From Trematomus loennbergii (taxonomy: Eukaryota > Chordata > Actinopteri > Perciformes > Nototheniidae): a stretch of DNA of 64,000 nucleotides. A program made the translations under genes and the position numbers. Positions 20,613 to 33,548 of this stretch are shown piece by piece (the first letter of the stretch is position 1; each line of letters opens with the position of its first letter). The notes beneath the pieces were generated by a model. The model made no database searches. It worked only from the letters and a program-made list of their open reading frames with translations, and was not told the DNA's origin. The stretch covers positions 248,001 through 312,000 of the forward strand of contig JAAOOA010000468.1 of the NCBI GenBank assembly GCA_012861695.1. The letters are read 5' to 3'.

Positions 20613-23600
20613 TTGAAGGGAGGGGGGCCGGGAAAGCATAAGCTGAAGATGACACAAATAGCTGGCATATTAATAGCATCCCTTCTCATGGCTACTATAT
20701 CATCATTTAATGGCAATGGTCTAAAAAATAAGTGCAGAAGACGCCGGGCGCTAAGTCTGTGTGAGGCCAGCATCATATGTCTGCAGGAAACACATTGGGA
20801 TGGGGAGAGTGTGGAGGAGGTGAAAAAGGAGTGGAGAGGTGAAGTGTTTGCAAATAATGGGGTGAGCGGGCTAGAGGGTGGCGATACTTATCAATTCGGG
20901 GGATGTGAAGAATGCAAGGAAGGTTGAGGATGATGGTGAAGGGAGATGATTGGGTACAGTATGAATACATGGGGGACACGTTTAAGTTGATCAATGTGTA
21001 TGCACCTAATACAAAGAGGGAGAGAAGGGTTTTCTTTGAGGGTTGAATGGTAAATGTGGGGGAACTGTTTGATTGTGGGAGACTTTAATGTGTGGTGTGG
21101 GAGGTTGGATGCGCCTGCGGGTGCTCGTTTTAGGAATGACTCCTCTAGGGTGGCGCTCCAAAAGATTATGGATGAATGGGTTGATAGATGTGTGGAGAGA
21201 AAGGAATATGGATGTTAGGGAATCTTCTTGGAGACGAGTGGTGAAGGAGAAACTTCTGCAGAGCAGGATTGATTTGGCTCTGTGCTCGGAAGCTGTGAAT
21301 GAAAAGATTGGGAAGATTGAATACAGGACCACGGCGTTGAGTGATCACATGGTTCTTAGTCTCAGGATGGGGCTGAGAGTGAATGGGAGAGGCGGGGGGG
21401 TGTGGTGCTTGAATGCAAAACTACTGATTGATGAGGTGTATAAAAAAAGGGTGAGAGAATGTATAAGGAAGTGGGGTGATACAAGGGACAATAATATATT
21501 AGATTGGTGGGGGGAGTTTAAAGAGGAGATCAAGAGAAGCAGCATAAAACACAGTAAGGGGAAAAATATGCTTGATAGAAGAAGGGAGGAAAGGGTGAGG
21601 GGAGAGTTGGCCAAAGAGGCAGCGAAGATAGACGAAGAGATAGGGAGATTTAGGGAGATACACGAGGATCAAAGATGAGCTAGAGGGAATAGAGAGGGAC
21701 ACATGTAGGGGGTGATTGTTAGAAGCAGGGCACAAAATGCAATGGAAGGGGAAAGGTGTACTGGGTATTTTCTGAGTTTGGAAAAATGAAGCAGGAAAAC
21801 AAATATTTAAAACAGGTTGAGGGAAAGGATGGTAGGAAATAACAGATTTAGTCGGGATAGCAGAAAGAGTGGAGGAGTTTTACAGGGAATTATTCAAGAC
21901 AGAAGAGGCGGATAGAGAGAGTGTAGAGACGGCGATAGACACTATGGATAAAGCTTTAGATGATAATGATAGAGAGATGTGTGAGGGAGGGATTGGTACA
22001 GAGAAATTGATTTAGCAATAGTAGGGTTGGGTAGAAATAAGAGTCCGGGGTTAGATGGGTTAACGGCAGAATTCTACATCACTTTTAAGGAACTGTTGGT
22101 GCCGGTGTTGCACAGGGTGTTCAAACGCATTGAGGAGGAGGATGACTTGCCGACCAGCATGGCAACCGGGGTTATAAGTATAATTTACAAAAAGGGTGAT
22201 AGGGACAGGTTAGAAAATTACAGGCCGTTAAGTATGCTTAATAATGATTACAAAATATTGGCGAGGGTGTTAGGAAATAGAATAAAGAGGGTAATTGGAA
22301 CGGTTGTGGGTGGGACTCAGGCGTATAGTGTACCGGGGAGGGTTTAAGTGACACGACAAGCAGCATCAGAGATACTATTAGACATATGAAGGAGGGAAGG
22401 GTGGCATAGTAATGAGCCTTGATTTAAATAAAGCGTTTGATCGTGTCAATCATGAGTATTTATATAGAGTGTTGGGGAAAGCAGGGTTTGGGGTGAAGTT
22501 GGTGGGTTGGATAAAAGATTATATAGTCGGGCGGTGAGTTGTGTGAAAATAAATGGGATCGTCACAAACGTGTTTAGGTTGGGGAGGTCGGTCAGGCAGG
22601 GATGTCCTCTCTCCTCAATGCTGTATCGCCTGTCGGCAGAACCTTTAGCAGCCATGCTAACTAAGAACCAAACATCAGAGGGGTGGAGATACCGGGGGCA
22701 CAGATTAGTCTCCTGTACCAGTATGCGGATGACACCACGGTTACGCTTAGGGATGGGGATAGTGTGAGAGAAGTGTTAGAGGTAGTGCAGCAGTATGGTA
22801 GAGCATCAGGGGCAAAGATCAATAGAGAAATCAGAGGTCATGTATATAGGTGAGGGTGAGGTAGATAGGACAGGATAGGGCTCAAAGAAAGGAAAGATTA
22901 TTTTAAGGTGCTGGGTGTTAATTTGGGTATAAAAGAAATGGAGGGGAGGGATGAGCAGTATGAGGGAATCATCAACAGATGAAGAAAACGTTAAAGTTTT
23001 GGAAGATGAGGCATTTAAAGTTAAGGGGAAGGTAGTAGTGATAAATGGCTCATAATGAGCAGAATATCCATGTTCTGAATGTCATGGAAATGCCTGAAAG
23101 GGTTCACAAAGAAATAGATATGGCAATAAAAGAGTTTTTGTGGGAAGGGAAGGGTGTCAAAATTGCTAGGGAGGTGATGGAGAATGAGTATAGGGATGGA
23201 GGGATGAAGCTCATTAATCTGGAAAGGAAAAAGAAGGCGCTGAGGGTCAAAATGATATTAAAATATGTTGGTGATAAGGAAGATAAAAAAGATTATGCGT
23301 GGAAAGTATTTTTAAAAGAAGCAATTAATAAGTGTGGAGGCTGTGGTGACAGCGCCTTATTTATGGCTTTGAGAAAAGAAATGCTGAATGGCGTTTCTGG
23401 GTACCACAGGGAGGCTTTATTAGCATGGGGTGAGTTTCTAAAAGGGGTGAAGCATAAGTGTGTGAATGTTTGAGCAAGTGTGGAATCAGCCCATCTTTCT
23501 AAACCATATGATCACGGTGAAGATGTCCTGTATTCAATCTCCAAATGTGGAGGGCGGGTTTTAGAAACATAAGGGATTTGGTTTATGAGTATGTGCCGGG

Positions 23601-24493
23601 TTCATGGGGGCACGGGTGATAGTGGATGAGGTGAGGGTGGGGGGGGAATTATGCAGTTTGAGAGCGGCGGAAGAAATCATGGAGAGGGTGAAAAAGGTAT
23701 GCCTGTGGGTTGGGTGAGAATGGTTGAATGTGAGGCTACAAGAAGTGGAGAGAGCGTGGCAGAAATGTATGTGGGGGAGGGATACTTGTGTTAAAATGGA
23801 GAAAGTAAACACTAGGGTGATTTACAAAAGCTGAGGGGTGATAAAATATAAGACCTGCTTCTGAGCGGGTGTGGGAAAATGTTTTTGAAAGTTTGATGGG
23901 CGGAAGGTGTGGGGAAATTTAAGGGTGAAATGGAACAGCATTGAATGTGAGCACTTTGATTTCCGTCACAACAGGGTGTACAACAATCTGATCATAAGCA
24001 GGTTTGATGTCACGGTGAAGAAAGAGTGTGATGTGTGTAAGGTAATGGTCGAAACGTGTATGCATGAGTTTTTTAATGTGGAGAGCTGAAGTGTATTTTG
24101 AACGGTTGAAGGGGCTAATTGATAAGTGTTGGGGGATAGAATATTAAAAACGATGGTATGGAAGGAGTTGTGGCTGTTTGGGATGAGTGTGGGGAGTGAA
24201 AGGACCCAATGTGAATTTCTGCAACTATGTGCTGAGCCATGCCCGGTATGCTGTGAAACTTAGGAGAGACTTAGCCCATTTTGGGAACAGAAAGGTGGAC
24301 GTATGGATCTGTTCAAATGGTTTTAAGCAAGGACATTCATAGCATACGTTGTACCTGGAAAGGATGCTTTTCTGGAGAACTTTGTGGATGGTGCACTCTG
24401 GTGGAGGTTGGTGACAATGACAAACTGGTGTTTAATATGATAGTGTTGGCTAACATGTGTGTGAAACGTAAAGTATGGTTTGTATATAAATGA
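20613..24493 (+). pseudogene. LINE ORF2 (endonuclease-reverse transcriptase), multiply broken
   Basis: Read in pieces through several frames. 20640-20930 is the start of an APE-type endonuclease (FNGNGLKNK, CLQETHWDG with the catalytic Glu). A GDFN motif is near 21082. 22027-22347 holds RT motifs (NKSPGLDGLTAEFY, YRPLSMLNNDYKIL). LDLNKAFDRV is near 22420, RQGCPLSSML at 22595-22624, and the catalytic YADD at 22722-22733. A Cys/His-rich tail (CDVC ... CMHEF) is near 24030-24075. About ten frameshifts or stops separate these, so no functional protein is encoded as read. The motif set fits the L1/Tx1 group. Confidence 0.88.
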
Positions 24494-24921
24494 TTGCCTG
24501 TTTGCTGTGTTTGTTTCTCGTTTTCTGTTTTTTGTATTTTCAGTTCCTATGATTGAACAACCCAAGTAAGATCTATTTGTTTGTTTTTTTGGCAATCTTT
24601 TTTGGCTAATTGCATTCAGTTAATTTATTTTTATTTTGTCATGTTTTGCATGATGATTTTTTTGATTGTTTTAAATGCAGGGCCACGTTGAAACCACTTG
24701 TACATTTTGTTAATATTAAATTGTGAATTTCTAATAAAAGACAAAAAAAAAACGGCACGCGCACTGTTCTCTCCCTCAAGGTAGGACTCGCGGGTTTAAG
24801 GTGGTTTTATGGTCTTTCAATGAACCTATGGAAGGGTCTCAGGTCAGTTTGTGTTTCATTAGGGCGAGGGCAGATACGTTTTTCCCATCATGGGGGGAAC
24901 TCTTCAGACATTCAAAGCACG

Positions 24922-25871
24922 AGACCTGGGGCCTCATTTATAAAGCTTTGCGTAGGATTCACGTGGAAGGTGGCTTACGTAGGACAAAGCAAATAAATAC
25001 GCACAGACATTTCCCATTCATTAAACACAGCGTACCGGCGTAGACTTGCGTGCCGGCACGTCCTACGCCGGTTTCCCTTTTTATAAATCACAATCAACTC
25101 GCAATGCGGCGCAGCTTTTGCGGGCTTCACGTAACTCTCATCTGTGCCTATAAATAGTCAAAGAAACGCCCCGTATTAATATTCATTCAGACTGACTGCA
25201 GGAAAGAAGATCGCAGGAAATGCCGACAGAACAGCTAAAAAGACATTTCACACCGAGTCGATTTTGGTTCTTTTGGGGAGGTCGAGACAAATCACATTGG
25301 TTCAAACTGCGTCCACCAAACAGAGTAGCAGCATGGAGGTCGGATCGTCACCAAAATAATAAGTGGTCCGAAAAGTTAAGTTAAAGAACCTATAGAAAAG
25401 CTACACGCGTCAGTTTAAAGTAATTCTGTCTTTCTGCTTACCGCATCATTTATGAGAATACCTTTCTTAACAAGAGAACATCATCGAGGGTGATCAATAA
25501 CATTTCCGTTTTATGTATTTCTCCAATGTGTGTGTGCACTGAGGAGTCTCAAACAGGCGTTTGTTTTCATCATTTTAAGATTGGCTTCAATCAAGTTTTG
25601 CAAAGTAATTCTTCATATTTGATAAATGAGAGGTAAACATTTTATTGATATTATTTCCACATATTTCTCTCCATTCTTCCTTCTGCCAACGGTGTCGCAG
25701 TTTCTCGTCTCTCCCGTTGTTGTGCGTACCGCGTACGGATGGGTCAGAGCGTGCGTGGAGGACCGCACATTTCCCCCTCAAGTTAATTTTTTATAAATCG
25801 CAACAGTGCGTAGAAACTGGCGTAAGCCATCTTTTGAGCGGACGCACCGTTTATAAATGAGCCCCAGGTCT
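24922..25871. mobile_element. Harbinger-like MITE in intron 1, U3 copy
   Basis: Same ends as in U1, with about ten single-base indels (the right terminus reads GAGCCCC, one G short). Confidence 0.72.
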
Positions 25872-27360
25872 GTTACAAGCAATGTGTTTTTTTAATATGG
25901 TGTTTTACTCTCCAAGTTGTAATAGTTTTGAAGCAGAGTGTAGAAGTGCTCATAACCAGCCGAGCAACCCGGGAACTGGCTATGGACGTTTGCTCACTTT
26001 CTTCTAGCTCTTATTATTCTTTATAACATCTGTTCTTGTGTTTAATCCATAGAGCTGAGTATGAGCGTTCCCCCTCCTGATGGAGCCAGGAGGATCTATT
26101 ACTCTGTCAAAGTAAGCCTGGGTTTGAACCTTTTTTTATGCTATATTGAATTGGTGTTTGAGCAACTCTTAAGTTGCGTTTGGTTTTTAAAAGTCTACTG
26201 TCCTCTAGTGCTTTTTTAGTTTTCTTTTCTGTCAATAGTTCTCTTGTGTGCAGATTGTGGCAACATCATTGACCAAGTGCTGTGTTACAGGCTCCTCTCC
26301 CTCTGGGGGAACCTTGTCTGCTTTCAGTGGAGGGCTGCACCGGTGACACTTTGAAAGGGTGAGGAAACTAACTCTCACTGTAATCATTTTGTAGAAGTTG
26401 TGCTTTGAGTAGTGTGTGCTTTTGTTCTCTTTGTGTCCCTCACAGTTAGCAGGCATTGTGACCTAGTGGACCAGACCTGCCCATCTGAGGAGGGGAAACC
26501 CACCATGTCATAGTGTAAAGTATGTTCACCCTGTTACCCGTTGACAGCTGCTGAACATTGACATGTTAACATGTGTATTTGTGAAATAAAGCTGCTTTCT
26601 ATTTGCTCATGAATGCCTCTGTTATTGTCCTCGTGAAGGGAAGCCCCAACATCTGCAAAACAACTTTGGATTTAGATTGAGGGTCCACAGGTTCCTCCAT
26701 CCCCTCAACAGGAGTTGGTGTTGTCAGCTCATATTAAAGGGGACCCCAGCCACAGTTACCACATATGCATCAGAGAGGGTGTTTTCACTGTTGGCCTAAT
26801 ATATGATTGGTCAACTGAACTTGGCAACACTAAACACAAGCACACCTTAACATGAGCAGAAACAGACGACCTGCTCACCTGGAGATGTCGCACTAAACCT
26901 TCTCTACATTTTTGACAAGGAGTAAATGATATGAAATCAAATGTTCTTTACAATCTCCAGAAGATGTTGGTCGGGAGGGATAATGGTCTGTTTTTAAAAC
27001 GCTTTCTAGCAAGTGAAGACCAAGCTGCCCATCACACTAAAGCTTTGTAAACATTTCATTGAGTCACCACATTACCACGAATAATTCCCAGCTTGTGCAA
27101 AATGAAGATGAACATTAGGCAAAACAGACCATAAGCTTGTGTGGATATATCGTATAAAACGTAATGTATTCATTTCAGGTGAGACTTGTTGCTTTGTCTC
27201 ATGTTTCTTTTCATTCACAACTGATCGTCGCACTGACTTGCTCCTCTGCTGCCCTCCAGTGGCCACAAGGCACAACAGCTACTTTTACATTACAGCATGT
27301 AGCTCCAAAGCACACAAGTATTTCCGGTAACACTTTATTTTGATAGTCCATCTGTTGACA

Positions 27361-28254
27361 CTCTAATGCTGCGTTCACAGCGGACGCGATGCGATGTATG
27401 GGGGCGGCGCGATTACATGTAAAGGCAATGCAGAGACGCGGACAGACGCGAATTCCCTCCGACGGCGCGCATGAAGCGGTGGACACGGCGAGATTGAACG
27501 GTGCCGCGTTAAACGCGAGAGTTCAATTTTTTTCAACTGGAGCGCCAAATTCACGTGACGCGTTCTCGCGGAAGCCAATCAGCGGTGAGGATCTCAGCCT
27601 GCCGTCACTGACGTTCAACCACACAACATCAGCTGTTAGCTGTTAGCAGTTAGCACTCAGAGCTCACAGCTCATATCTGTTCAGAAACTGGACAAAAGTG
27701 AAACGAGTACAAACCACAGACTGCCTGTGTCATGGTGAATACAGTCGCTGCTTTATTTATGTCTGTATAGGCCGTTGTGAGTGTGGACGGTCGGAGCATA
27801 TACTATATATTTATTTTAAAAGGTTTTTCCCCTGCCGTCTGTCTACAGACTTGTCAAAGCATTAATTCATGGTTTTCTACTAACCGGTATCAGTATGTTG
27901 TTACTTCGGCATCATTTAGAAACGTGTATTACAATTTAATCACGGTAAAATATGTTAATTTTGTTGTAGTTGTAGCTCCCGAGCCAGCGCGTCTTGTTTG
28001 AATGATGCGAGTAAACACAGCTGGCAGCCGCGGTGAACCTCCAGCGTTTAGAGCGATGCGATAGGAGCGATTATGCTGCGTTCGCGCCGCGTCCACCGCT
28101 TCATGCGCGCTGTCGGAGCGAATTCGCGTCTCTCCGCGTCTCTGCATTGACTTTACATGTAATCGCGCCGCCCCCAAACATCGCATCGCGTCCGGTGTGA
28201 ACGCAGCATTAGAGCGAAGCGAATATTCGCATCGCGTCCGGTGTGAACGCAGCA
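27361..28254. repeat. Large fold-back element, deleted form, U4 copy
   Basis: Left arm complete; the central part and half of the right arm are missing. The junction CTGCGTTCGCGCC at about 28076-28088 joins sequence equivalent to 3139 and 3428 of U1 across a shared TTC, so about 288 bp were lost with 3 bp microhomology. U6 has the identical junction. Confidence 0.87.
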
Positions 28255-30224
28255 TAAGGCCGGTTCTCAATGTCGAGTACACATGCTGCAGAGCCACTAT
28301 TTCAAGTATACTACGTCATAGAGTGGCGCAGAATGCTGGGCATTTAACATGCATTTAAACAGTCCTTCGGCGCCACTCGATGACTCAGGCCCAATCCCAA
28401 AGCACGCCCTACACCCTACCCCTACACACTCCCCCTCCGTGACGGAGTGAACTCCGTGGAGTGACACATGAGGCTCCCTCCTGTCAGATGGAGGGAGACA
28501 GCAAGCTTTGGGACGGCCTCCCCTCTCTCCGGCAGAAACAGGAAATGCCGTAACTGTATGTAACAACGGTTTCAAATCAGCTTCTCTTTGACCAAAAATA
28601 AAAATGAATAACTCAAATAAAACTCCAAACATCTTTAATTGTGTTACTTTTTTGTAAAGCTCTTTTAGTTTTAAACCTGATGTTTATAAGCTTCTTAGTT
28701 TTTGCAACAGTCGGTGACTAGGGATGTCTGTTCAAAACATTGCAAGCTTGAATAAATCATTTAAAGCAGTTATTTTTGCCAGACTTATTACTGAATATGG
28801 TTCTTAATGTGATACCAAGTCCATCTGGACAGTCTTCATTTCCATCATTGTTGGGCTCTCCTGAACTCTAAGAGACAAAGAGAATGAACCCTAACTTGCT
28901 CCTGATTGCATGGCGATCAGTGTGAGTGTGAGTCTCCTTCTCCCTTAGCAGGTGCATGCACTATATGAATGTGTGTATCCTGCTGTTCAGCTTGACTTAT
29001 GTCAAAGTCATTTGAGGGCTCACGAGAGTGGAACAGTGCTATATCAATGCTGCCAATTCACCATATACACTATTTCTATCTCCTTCCCTCCTTCCTTTCC
29101 ATGATCTTTGAACTGAAGCTGATACTCTAGTTGTGGGTTATTTGGGGTGTTTAAACTTGTAATACTGTTGTCCAGGGTGTGGTCCGTTTGCATTAGTCAA
29201 CAATACACAGAAGGATTGTGGGCACTTTGGTTTCACCCGGTTCTTTTCCAGTACCTCTTCAATCAAATAACACAAAGGAAAAACCCAAGAAGTTTGACTT
29301 TTTTGAAAATGATCAACCAACCAAAGGTTTATGTTTGAATAATTTAGATTGTTTTTGTTTCCCAACAAAAACCAAGAATCATTCATTTGATATGAATTGC
29401 ATTGAAATCTGAGACGTAGGTGATAAACATGTCTGTAACCATGCTGCCATGCCGAGTTTCACGCCATGCCTGCTTGAATATACTCTATGCAAGTACTATT
29501 GACTATATATTGAATAGTGCTATATATATATATATATATATAATACTCTGTAATCTTAACTATATCTGATAGCTCAAGCCCTCCTTTCGTTAGTCTTAAT
29601 GTCTTGTTTTATCAGAAAATAGTATCGAGTACATTTGAGGTTTGTACGTTTACGTCCATGTGACAGAGAAACATGATAAGTAGTGTCCCTGTCCATGAAA
29701 CACCTGTTGTTCCCATAACCAGAAAAAGAGTGATGGTACTTTTCCCAATAAATCATGTCGCTAAAACTAGACTCATCACTTTGAAGCATTCCTAAATCAA
29801 ATCTGTGCAAAAGTTAAAGTTTATTGAACAAAACAATAACCAAAGCAGGACTATAGGGTCACCAGGAAAGAGCAGGTTCAGCCCGTTGGTCATCCACACA
29901 CCAGGTGCCGTGAATACCTGACCACATCCATGTGACCATTGAATGATATACAACTGTGTGTGGTTCAAACCAATACGTAGAATACCAGGAATAATAAGCA
30001 ACGGCTCAAAATGTAATAAATCAATATTATTTACTAAATGTATTGATATTTAAAAAAGGTGTAGAAATAATTCCTTTGATTAACCCCTGGAGTGTGAATA
30101 TGGAACATTCATGAAAATAAAGGTTAGACAAAAGGACTTCTGTTCACACACTTATATAAGTTTACATCTGTGTCTTTATTGTTATCATGTTAACAAAACA
30201 GGCGAACACGTAACATCTCAGCTG

Positions 30225-30692
30225 CTAAGGACAAGTTGTGCGAGATGCACAAACTGAGGGGAAAGTATTTGAACACTTTGAATCATTCCACTTCTTTCCA
30301 AAGTTGTTGTGTACACAGTCTTCATCTCCTAGGTTGTTTGGTTCTCCTTTATACCAAAAGAAATACTTGACTGCACACCCATCAGACCACATCCATCTTC
30401 CTTCTTTGGCCATGTCATTGAGTCCGATCCATGTTGCTCCCTCATTAGGGTCAGAGCTTCTGATCAGGAGTTGGACAAAAACCTCTTCCTCTCTGCTGTG
30501 GATAGACACCAGGTTGCCTCCCTGGGACACACAGTAGAGCTCTGCATCAGCCCAGGTCGTCTTTGTGTTGAAGTACTTGTAGCAGCGGCCGTTGAAGGAG
30601 AACCAGAAGGAGGGACAGGTGTCTTGCTGGAGCTCATCTGAAGAAGACACAGCACCCAGAGCCAGGCCCAACAGGAAGAGGAAACCCAGCAT
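30225..30692 (-). CDS. Secreted C-type lectin (EPN type), copy 4, intact
   Basis: Predicted protein identical to copy 2 over all 155 residues: signal peptide, six canonical plus two extra cysteines, EPN at 117-119, WND at 135-137. The ATG at 30692 follows a run of six CAT triplets counting the start (see the trinucleotide note). Its own TATA box and AATAAA (about 30176-30181) are conserved, so it can be an independent gene. Confidence 0.95.
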   Translation of the reverse strand: MLGFLFLLGLALGAVSSSDELQQDTCPSFWFSFNGRCYKYFNTKTTWADAELYCVSQGGNLVSIHSREEEVFVQLLIRSSDPNEGATWIGLNDMAKEGRWMWSDGCAVKYFFWYKGEPNNLGDEDCVHNNFGKKWNDSKCSNTFPSVCASRTTCP

Positions 30693-30788
30693 GATGATGA
30701 TGATGATGTCACTGTCTCTGTCTGTGTAAGTTGCACTGAACCGTTGGAGAGGATGGAGATTGTGAAGCTTCTAGTGACAGGCTGCTTG

Positions 30789-30870
30789 TTATATATGTGT
30801 GGGAATGTGACGTCATTGTCACGTGACGTGATCACATGACCGGTGCCCGGTAAAATGTAAGTTATAAAAG
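30789..30870. promoter_or_regulatory. Divergent promoter, U4
   Basis: Minus TATA 30789-30797, CRE 30808-30815, E-box beside it, plus TATAAAAG 30863-30870. Confidence 0.65.
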
Positions 30871-30893
30871 TTTTTCCGGCAGTTTCAGAAAAC

Positions 30894-32797
30894 CTTTCTC
30901 TTGGCTGCACGGCACGCGCACTGTTCTCTCCCTCAAGGTAGGACTCGCGGGTTTAAGGTGGTTTTATGGTCTTTTCAATGAACCTATGGAAGGGTCTCAG
31001 GTCAGTTTGTGTTTCATTAGGGCGAGGGCAAGATACGTTTTCCCATCATGGGGGGGAAACTCTTCAGACATTCAAAGCACGAGACCTGGGGCCTCATTTA
31101 TAAAGCTTTGCGTAGGATTCACGTGGAAGGTGGCTTACGTAGGACAAAGCAAATAAATACGCACAGACATTTCCCGATTCATTAAACACAGCGTACCGGC
31201 GTAGGACTTGCGTGCCGGCACGTCCTACGCCGGTTTCCCTTTTTATAAATCACAATCAACTCGCAATGCGGCGCAGCTTTTGCGGGCTTCACGTAACTCT
31301 CATCTGTGCCTATAAATAGTCAAAGAAACGCCCCGTATTAATATTCATTCAGACTGACTGCAGGAAGAAGATCGCAGGAAATGCCGACAGAACAGCTAAA
31401 AAAGACATTTCACACCGAGTCAGATTTTGGTTCTTTTGGGGAGGTCGAGACAAATCACATTGGTTCAAACTGCGTCCACCAAACAGAGTAGCAGCATGGA
31501 GGTCGGATCGTCACCAAAATAAATAAGTGGTCCGAAAAGTTAAGTTAAAGTGAACCTATAGAAAAGCTACACGGCGTCAGTTTAAAGTAATTCTGTCTTT
31601 CTGCTTACCGCATCATTTATGAGAATACCTTTCTTAACAAGAGAACATCATCGAGGGGTGATCAATAACATTTCCGTTTTTATGTATTTCTCCAATGTGT
31701 GTGTGCACTGAGGAGTCTCAAACAGGCGTTTGTTTCATCATTTTAAGATTGGCTTCAATCAAGTTTTGCAAAGTAATTCTTCATATTTGATAAATGAGAG
31801 GTAACATTTTATTGATATTATTTCCACATATTTCTCTCCATTCTTCCTTCTGCCAACGGTGTCGCAGTTTCTCGTCTCTCCCGTTGTTGTGCGTACCGCG
31901 TACGGATGGGTCAGAGCGTGCGTGGAGGACCGCACATTTCCCCCTCAAGTTAATTTTTTATAAATCGCAAACAGTGCGTAGAAACTGGCGTAAGCCATCT
32001 TTTGAGCGGACGCACCGTTTATAAATGAGGCCCCAGGTCTGTTACAAGCAATGTGTTTTTAATATGGTGTTTTACTCCAAGTTGTAATAGTTTTGAAGCA
32101 ACTTGTAGGTGTTTTGCAGAGTGTAGAAGTGCTCATAACCAGCCGAGCAACCCGGGGAACTGGCTATGGACGTTTGCTCACTTTCTTCTAGCTCTTATTA
32201 TTCTTTATAACATCTGTTCTTGTGTTTAATCCATAGAGCTGAGTATGAGCGTTCCCCCTCCTGGATGGAGCCAGGAGGATCTATTACTCTGTCAAAGTAA
32301 GCCTGGGTTTGAACCTTTTTTAATGCTATATTGAATTGGTGTTTGAGCAACTCTTAAGTTGCGTTTGGTTTTTAAAAGTCTACTGTCCTCTAGTGCTTTT
32401 TTAGTTTTCTTTTCTGTCAATAGTTCTCTTGTGTGCAGATTGTGGGCAACATCATTGACCAAGTGCTTGTGTTACAGGCTCCTCTCCCTCTGGGGGAACC
32501 TTGTCTGCTTTCAGTGGAGGGACTGCACCGGGTGACACTTTGAAAGGGTGAGGAAACTAACTCTCACTGTAATCATTTTGTAGAAGTTGTGCTTTGAGTA
32601 GTGTGTGCTTTTGTTCTCTTTGTGTCCCTCACAGTTAGCAGGCATTGTGACCTAGTGGACCAGACCTGCCCATCTGAGGAGGGGAAACCCACCATGTCAT
32701 AGTGTAAAGTATGTTCACCCTGTTACCCGTTGACAGCTGCTGAACATTGACATGTTAACATGTGTATTTGTGAAATAAAGCTGCTTTCTATTTGCTC
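30894..32797 (+). CDS. Unrecognised four-exon gene, 41-codon ORF (U4 copy, intact)
   Basis: Exon 1 about 30894-30937, exon 2 32237-32296 with ATG 32245, exon 3 32478-32547, exon 4 from 32635 with the TAG at its second base, AATAAA 32774-32779. ORF and splice sites are as in U1. Exon 4 has an extra TTAACATG before the polyadenylation signal that U1 lacks. Confidence 0.5.
31082..32040. mobile_element. Harbinger-like MITE in intron 1, U4 copy
   Basis: Same ends and content as the U1 copy. Confidence 0.72.
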
Positions 32798-33548
32798 ATG
32801 AATGCCTCTGTTATTGTCCTCGTGAAGGGAAGCCCCAACATCTGCAAAACAACTTTGGATTTAGATTGAGGGTCCACAGGTTCCTCCATCCCCTCAACAG
32901 GAGTTGGTGTTGTCAGCTCATATTAAAGGGGACCCCAGCCACAGTTACCACATATGCATCAGAGAGGGTGTTTTCACTGTTGGCCTAATATATGATTGGT
33001 CAACTGAACTTGGCAACACTAAACACAAGCACACCTTAACATGAGCAGAAACAGACGACCTGCTCACCTGGAGATGTCGCACTAAACCTTCTCTACATTT
33101 TTGACAAGGAGTAAATGATATGAAATCAAATGTTCTTTACAATCTCCAGAAGATGTTGGTCGGGAGGATAATGGTCTGTTTTTAAAACGCTTTCTAGCAA
33201 GTGAAGACCAAGCTGCCCATCACACTAAAGCTTTGTAAACATTTCATTGAGTCACCACATTACCACGAATAATTCCCAGCTTGTGCAAAATGAAGATGAA
33301 CATTAGGCAAAACAGACCATAAGCTTGTGTGGATATATCGTATAAAACGTAATGTATTCATTTCAGGTGAGACTTGTTGCTTTGTCTCATGTTTCTTTTC
33401 ATTCACAACTGATCGTCGCACTGACTTGCTCCTCTGCTGCCCTCCAGTGGCCACAAGGCACAACAGCTACTTTTACATTACAGCATGTAGCTCCAAAGCA
33501 CACAAGTATTTCCGGTAACACTTTATTTTGATAGTCCATCTGTTGACA

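Larger units (their letters stand above)
19090..24752 (+). mobile_element. L1/Tx1-like LINE, 5.66 kb, apparently full length
   Basis: Starts directly after GGCTGCACG of the unit and ends in AATAAAAGAC plus an A-run, after which the unit continues with CGGCACGCG. At most 3 bp (ACG) are duplicated. It has a 5' leader of about 200 bp with a 15-C homopolymer (19263 onward), an ORF1 with two CCHC zinc knuckles, and an ORF2 with an APE-type endonuclease and a reverse transcriptase of the L1/Tx1 type. It is inserted in sense orientation within exon 1 of the plus-strand unit gene. ORF2 is broken by many indels. Confidence 0.92.
19072..26608 (+). pseudogene. Four-exon gene, U3 copy, exon 1 split by LINE
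   Basis: Exon 1 is interrupted after 18 bp (19072-19089) by the LINE and resumes at 24753-24780. Exon 2 26053-26111, exon 3 26291-26358, exon 4 from 26446, AATAAA at 26585-26590. Exon 2 lacks one G (CCTGATGG) and exon 3 lacks an A and a G; the three losses together restore the frame downstream but change the intervening residues. Splice sites are intact. Confidence 0.5.
14984..27038. repeat. Tandem array unit U3, split by a LINE
   Basis: Third unit, about 6.4 kb once the 5.66 kb LINE at 19090-24752 is subtracted. Fold-back 15306-16478, spacer with (TA)n 17744-17767, broken lectin 18436-18882, promoter 18968-19048, exon 1 of the plus-strand gene interrupted at 19089/24753, MITE 24922-25871, exons 2-4 at 26053-26600, then a spacer without a gene. 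From about 17900 to 26400 this unit shows many single-base deletions relative to all others. Confidence 0.95.
27039..33226. repeat. Tandem array unit U4
   Basis: Fourth unit, 6188 bp. It is shorter because the fold-back element (27361-28254) carries a deletion of about 288 bp relative to U1. Spacer with (TA)n at 29521-29542, intact lectin 30225-30692, promoter 30789-30870, plus-strand gene 30894 to about 32797 with MITE 31082-32040, spacer to 33226 without a gene. The deletion and two linked substitutions (GGCGAGATTG at about 27487, TCTACAGACT at about 27842) are shared only with U6. Confidence 0.96.

Noticed and set aside
19951..20657. Minus-strand Ser/Leu/Pro-rich frames opposite LINE ORF1
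   Set aside because: Shadows of the Arg/Glu-rich purine-heavy strand.
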